This document shows, one piece after another, positions 59,067-64,000 of a stretch of DNA of 64,000 bases. The notes beneath the pieces are model-generated. The model saw only the letters and a list, made by a program, of their open reading frames with translations, was not told the origin of the DNA and did not search any database. How positions within the stretch are numbered: position 1 is the stretch's first letter; the number at the start of each line of letters is the position of its first letter. A program made the translations under genes and the position numbers. Source of the DNA: Agrocybe praecox (taxonomy: Eukaryota > Basidiomycota > Agaricomycetes > Agaricales > Agrocybaceae); NCBI GenBank assembly GCA_964017145.1, contig OZ024841.1, forward strand, positions 1,302,001-1,366,000, given 5' to 3'.

Positions 59067-60502
59067 ATGGCCTATCCAAACGCTATTTTCTCGTTATTTG
59101 CCTTCATTGGATTCATTATGTGCATCTTACCATTCCCTTGGCAACCTGAAGGTACGTCGATCTGAACGTATCGTTTCAACTTAATGTGAAATACTCACGT
59201 ATCATATTGACTGCTAGCATGGAGCACTGGTGTCTGCATGTACATGATATGGACGGGTCTTTCCTGTCTGAATCAGTTCATCAACTCTATCATATGGAGT
59301 GGAAACGCAATTAATTTTGCACCCGTTTGGTGTGATATTTGTGACTCTTTTTGGTTTATGTATGATTTTGCATGTTGACATTAAAGTTATTTAGCAACAA
59401 AATTGGTGATAGGAGCTGCTGTTGCAATTCCTGCCGCTTCTCTTACGATCAATCGACGTCTATACCATATATCCACTGGGCACGCATCCAACTCAATTAC
59501 AATCTCTAAATCACAACGCCGTCACGACGTGCTATCCGACCTCTGCATTTGCCTTGGACTACCTTTGCTGGAAATGATCCTTCGTACGCTAATATTCATG
59601 CTTTCCCGATGACTTTTCTGACAGGGTGAAATGCAGACTATATCGTTCAAGGGCACCGTTATAATATCTACGAAGATCTTGGTTGTTGGCCGTCTACATA
59701 CAACACACCTCCGGCATACGCTCTTGTATTTTGTCCTCCAGTGGCCATAGGTTGCATCTCTGCTGTCTACGGTGTTCGCAGCATCATAAATATAAACAAA
59801 CGTCGCACAATATTTAACGATCTTCTATCCTCGCATTCCAATCTTAATTCTAGCATCTATATCCGGCTCATGTGCTTCTCTGGAATCGAAGCTATTTGCA
59901 CTGTTCCCCTGGGCTTGTTCGCTATCTATAGTAATACGAGGAACGGCGTCCATCCATGGATTAGTTGGGAGGATACTCACTTCCGCTTTTCCCGTGTTGT
60001 CCAGATCCTTGCTGTCTACTGGCGAGCCGACCCTGTTACCAGTGTCAACCTTGAACTCAGCAGATGGCTCATCGTTGTATGTGCTTTAACATTCTTCGCT
60101 TTCTTTGGCTTTGCCGATGAAGCAATGAAGAATTACCGTTCCCTGCACAGGGCACTCGGTGGCTGTTTTGGACGTACGAAACTCATGCCAAACAGTGAAG
60201 CCTCCCATCGCTTCAGGTCCAAGAAAGTCAGCATTAACGGAGACCTTCGATTTGCTTCAAATCCTAGTGGCACAATACCCAGCGGCTCTATATCCTCCAT
60301 CCACGATGAAGTAGGTCCAGATAAAGAAAATTACAGTATACACTCTTCCGACACTTCCTTCCCTTCGATCTCTACCAAGGCAAACCTATCTACTCCGGAA
60401 GTCGCTTTAACTCGTTCTACCTCCTGCCCCATTATGTACTCTCCACAACTCCACACATCGAATGTTTCGGCGCAAAAGGAAAATACTTATGATATCGCTT
60501 GA
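59067..60502 (+). CDS. STE3-type pheromone receptor, class I (receptor 5)
   Basis: Intact STE3 receptor in four exons, start MAYPNAIFSLFAFIGFIMCI. Blocks: WSTGVCMYMIWTGLSCLNQF, SIIWSGNAINFAPVWCDI, TKLVIGAAVAIPAASLTINR, YIVQGHRYNIYEDLGCWPST, LSSHSNLNSSIYIRLMCFSG, GVHPWISWEDTHFRFSRVVQ and FFAFFGFADEAMKNYRSLHR. The tail ends SAQKENTYDIA. It is closest to receptors 4 and 6 by eye. The sequence TINRRLYHIS at the second cytoplasmic loop is shared with receptor 6, while receptors 2-4 have CINRR / CIQRR / CITRR. Confidence 0.9.
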
Positions 60503-61305
60503 TCAACGGCCTCCATTCCACTCTTTTCACCGTATCATTTTCTTCCGACAACTATAATCAGACTTAAACGGACGGATTTCAAGAAACAGTGTAGCCTTAG
60601 TCTTCTTCCACTTGTATCAAAGAGTTAAACCATGTAGCTCCACTTTCCCTACTCTCCCAACAATCTGTACATCTAGCATCATTACGCCTACAATCGAATA
60701 GTATTCGAGTGATCAAATCTGTCTATCACGGCGAATTTGAACATGAAAATCAGCGACCCATCAAGCTATACATATATAGTATTCCTGCAGAGCAAACAGC
60801 AGGTGGAAGCTTTATTGGTGTTCACCAGGTCCTCTCCTCGGAATATTTTTCCACCCGCATCACACTGATACGCTAACAATTGATGTCCATGCTCATAACA
60901 CACAGCCCATATCAACGACCTGAGTAGATCGTCAAGGTCATTTCTCTCAATCAGAACTCTGCAACGTCGCATAGAGCGCTGAATCACGCCGTTGATTGAT
61001 CTTCCCATATCCATACTCATACTCACATGTCCCAATTAGGCTCTTACTCGAATCCAAAGCTCTTTTATGTAGTTGCCCGTCCTCCACAAGAAACCTAGAA
61101 AGGCTCGACGATAAAATATTGACGTATCTGCCGACCTATCCATCAAATTGATGGGACACGAATGGATAAGGTTCTGACGATAATATGACTTTGAACCATA
61201 TCATGATATGACACGAATAAACGCGAGGAAACGCTTAAAAGTGTTGCTTCTCCTGTTTTCCTCAAGATACGCGCTTTCGTCCCCTCACAAGCTTCCAGTT
61301 CGACG
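60503..61305. other. gap between receptors 5 and 6
   Basis: About 0.8 kb without a recognised gene. The minus-strand frame at 60766-61035 has no domain; it does not end in a CaaX box. Confidence 0.4.
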
Positions 61306-62623
61306 ATGGCTTATCCTAATGCAGTGTTTTCTTTTTTTGCCTTCATCGGCGTTCTTATGTGTGTGCTGCCGTTTCCCTGGCACCCCCAAGGTGTGCTCGT
61401 CTGGAGGATCTGCACAGCACCTTCAATAATTAATAAACTCTCATTTATCTTTTATCTTTAGCTTGGGGTGCTGGACCTTGCATGTACATGATTTGGACTG
61501 GACTAGCTTGTCTCAACCTGTTTATCAACTCCATTATCTGGAGTGGGAATGCGATTGATTATGCGCCTGTTTGGTGTGATATTTGTGAGTTCCTACCACT
61601 GGCAAAACAGGCAACTTGAACTATAATGAACCATCCCTTCTGCCGACATAGCAACAAAGTTTATAATTGGTTCGACAATTGCAATTCCTGCGGCGTCGCT
61701 TACAATCAATCGTCGTCTTTACTATATCTCCAAGGGTGAAGCATGCGACCCATCTACCATCTCTAAATCAAAAAGGCGATACGATTTTTTGTCCGACCTT
61801 TTTATTTCCTTAGGTCTTCCTGTGATTGAAATGGCTCTTCGTAGGTCCCCACAATCACTTATGTTGCTCTCTGCTTATTGAATAACTAAAAATAGACTAT
61901 GTTACTCAAGGACACCGTTACGACATATTTGAAGACATAGGGTGTTGGCCAAGCGTATACAACACCCCAGTCTCCATCGCCATTTTATCCGGTCCTCAAC
62001 TAGCCATAGGATGCGTGTCTGGTATATATGGAATTCTCAGTGTCATCAAGATCAACAAACGTCGTGCAGACTTTAACAGCCTCGTCTCCAGCCAACCCAG
62101 TTTAAATTCCAACATCTATATCCGCCTTATGTGTCTTGCGGGAATCGAGACACTTTTCACTGTCCCTTTGTGCTCATCTTCTCTATATCAGAATATCAAG
62201 AATGGACTTTTCCCGTGGATTAGCTGGGAAGACACTCATTATAACTTCTCTCGCGTCGAGCAGATCCTGGCGATATATTGGCGAGCGAATCGGATCACCA
62301 ATATCAACCTCGAAATGTCAAGGTGGCTCATAGTATTATGTGCATTTACCTTCTTTGCTTTCTTTGGCTTTGCAAACGAAGCAAAAAAGAACTATCGATC
62401 AATGGCCAACCTCGTTATTGAAGGCTTCGCGTTTGGACGGGATACTTATTCAAGACGAGACAAAGCAACTCTACACCATTCCACTCTCCGACATACTACT
62501 GAGATGGATACGAGTGACGGTCGTCAATTCACGATGCCTCGCAGACACAACAGGAGCAGCTCGTTCTCTGCCACATCTACATATACTATTGATATTGGAG
62601 TGGATATCGAGCAGAAGGGATAA
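61306..62623 (+). CDS. STE3-type pheromone receptor, class I (receptor 6)
   Basis: Intact STE3 receptor in four exons, start MAYPNAVFSFFAFIGVLMCV. Blocks: CMYMIWTGLACLNLFINSII, WSGNAIDYAPVWCDI, TKFIIGSTIAIPAASLTINR, YVTQGHRYDIFEDIGCWPSV, VSSQPSLNSNIYIRLMCLAG, GLFPWISWEDTHYNFSRVEQ and FFAFFGFANEAKKNYRSMAN. The cytoplasmic tail is short (about 75 residues, ending TIDIGVDIEQKG) and lacks the D-I-V/A end found in receptors 2, 4 and 5, which may mean altered trafficking or turnover (inference). FGFAD is FGFAN here. Confidence 0.9.
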
Positions 62624-63354
62624 AACGCAGACATTTTGGTTATTTCGTTTATTCCAACTTCAACTTTGGCCACGAAACTCCCTGAGGAAGCTTTACCTCG
62701 TTTGGATACGGTTCCTCCTATTCCTCCGCATGAGATATCCAGCATCTTAGTACGGACGGAGATCACTCGTTTAGATTAATTGCGAATACTTTTCTGTGCA
62801 ACACTGGAGAACGAGTCAGAACACTTCTTCCTATAGTTTAGCCTTTTGTAGCGAGTCAATGCATCGATGATGTATATTTGGAGCTGCCCAAGAATATTAG
62901 CGCTCAAGATCGCGTGGTCCAGTGCTCGCCTCGAATTTCATACGCAATCTGATTGCATAAAGCTATACGCTACTAATCTCTTTTGCCAAGTCAGCTACAA
63001 GATTATTGAGGCTTGTGATCGTTCGAATGGTTTATTGCCAGGTTGGACATCGACACGGCGCCAAGCGCCAAGTCCAATTCTCAGGAATTTGCCGTTTCGG
63101 ATTTTGAAAAGAACAGTGACTATTTTCGTGGGAGATATGTGACAAAGAATAATGGACAGCTGCAAATGTTACGAATCTGTCACAATGCGGCTAGCTGTTT
63201 GCCGGGAATTTGCCGAGGATGTTTGCCGAACGCTTTCACTGTTCTCCATTGTCCAACCTGCCTTTGTGAAAGTACACCATGACGAAAGAAAAAGATTCAT
63301 ATAGAATGAGGACCATCCAGCTTCCTCCCTTCGACCTTTTCCCTCCCCTTCAAT
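62624..63354. other. gap between receptors 6 and 7
   Basis: No gene is recognised. A frame starting MDIDTAPSAKSNSQEF at 63043 is reminiscent of acidic pheromone precursor N-termini, but it has no CaaX end (it runs on to CPTCLCESTP) and has no other support. A CT-rich tract lies just before receptor 7. Confidence 0.4.
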
Positions 63355-64000
63355 ATGTCGCATCCTGAATTCGCGCCCGTTGCTTTCATCTCTGCATTTT
63401 CACTCCTTCTCCCATTACCTTGGCATTGGCGAGCCAGGAATGTCGCAACACTCTCTATTATTGGCTGGTTATTCATCCTCAACATGATATACGGCATCGA
63501 CGCTCTCATCTGGGCAGGAAATGTTAACATAGTTGCCACCGTCTGGTGCGATATTTGTAAGTTTTCCGCTTTGACGCCTTCACACCAATGAGCTTTCTAA
63601 ACAAACCTGAACAGCAACAAAACTCAATATCGGCGCAAACTTTGCTTTGCCAGCAGCGTGTCTTTGCATATGCATACACCTTGAACAAGTGTCCTCAAAT
63701 CGCCGCGCTCGCTCCAGTCTGGAAGATAAACGCCGAAGAACTTATTTTGAAGCTTTCATGTGCTGGGGTCTCCCTATTGTTTTCATGGCACTGCGTAAGC
63801 ACTATACCGATTCCCGTTGTAACCAAAATGAAACTAATCCGCGTTTCTATAGACTATGTCGTACAAGGACACCGTTTCGATATCATCGAAAACTACGGGT
63901 GCCGACCAGCGACATACTTTTCTATCGCTTCTATCTTCATCATTTCGATTCCTCCAATCATTGTAGCTGCCGGTGCACTTGTATTTGCAGGTATGCATGA
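63355..64000 (+). CDS. STE3-type pheromone receptor, class II (receptor 7), partial
   Basis: Start of a further STE3 receptor, cut by the window end. It begins MSHPEFAPVAFISAFSLLLP then LPWHWRARNVATLSIIGWLF with no intron between helices 1 and 2, unlike receptors 2-6. It then has DALIWAGNVNIVATVWCDI, an intron, TTKLNIGANFALPAACLCIC, IHLEQVSSNRR, another intron, and DYVVQGHRFDIIENYGCRPA. These blocks match the classical homobasidiomycete B-locus receptor type better than receptors 2-6 do. The C-terminal half and tail are not in the window. Confidence 0.85.

Overview
The window reads as a gene-dense segment of a mushroom-forming basidiomycete (Agaricomycetes). Genes carry many short introns (about 50-70 nt, mostly GT-AG, two clear GC-AG), and the families are typical of that group: several STE3-type pheromone receptors in a row, MATA-type HMG-box factors, a multi-exon DUF6534 membrane protein, F-box-like proteins, ABCC transporters and a hydrophobin relic. 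I do not name a species.

Layout. 0.5-4.4 kb: a large imperfect inverted repeat carrying two divergent HMG-box genes. 4.5-5.4 kb: a broken Ty3/gypsy Gag-protease piece. 5.8-6.6 kb: a PEBP-family gene. 6.6-8.6 kb: largely non-coding, with a MITE. 8.6-9.8 kb: the first member of a helical-bundle gene family. 10.2-11.5 kb: a secreted protein of a conserved uncharacterised fungal type, then another MITE. 12.1-26.4 kb: two tandem, same-strand, full-length ABCC (MRP-type) transporters. 27.6-34.1 kb: three more helical-bundle genes, two of them with a C-terminal beta-rich domain. 34.9-35.2 kb: a decayed hydrophobin. 36.4-38.6 kb: a DUF6534 membrane protein on the minus strand. 39.9-41.4 kb: a conserved membrane/coiled-coil protein. 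42-45.7 kb: an F-box-like gene and a decayed divergent copy. 46.1-64.0 kb: seven STE3-like pheromone receptor genes, all on the plus strand; one is split by a 1.28-kb inserted element and the last runs off the window.

How it fits together. The 46-64 kb block looks like a pheromone receptor (B / P-R type) mating locus or a receptor array derived from one. Five receptors (MAYPN/MPYPN start, early intron) form one subfamily in the middle. Two receptors of a second subfamily, without that early intron, stand at the outer ends. I could not find a CaaX pheromone precursor by eye in the gaps between receptors. The HMG-box pair is about 42 kb away and could be a partner regulator, but that is only inference from family and position. 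Apart from the ABCC and receptor genes, much of the window consists of local duplications (HMG pair, ABCC pair, helical family, F-box pair, receptors), and small transposable elements sit in the gaps.

Exon junctions were worked out by hand from reading frame, splice signals and paralogue comparison; internal coordinates may be off by one or two bases.
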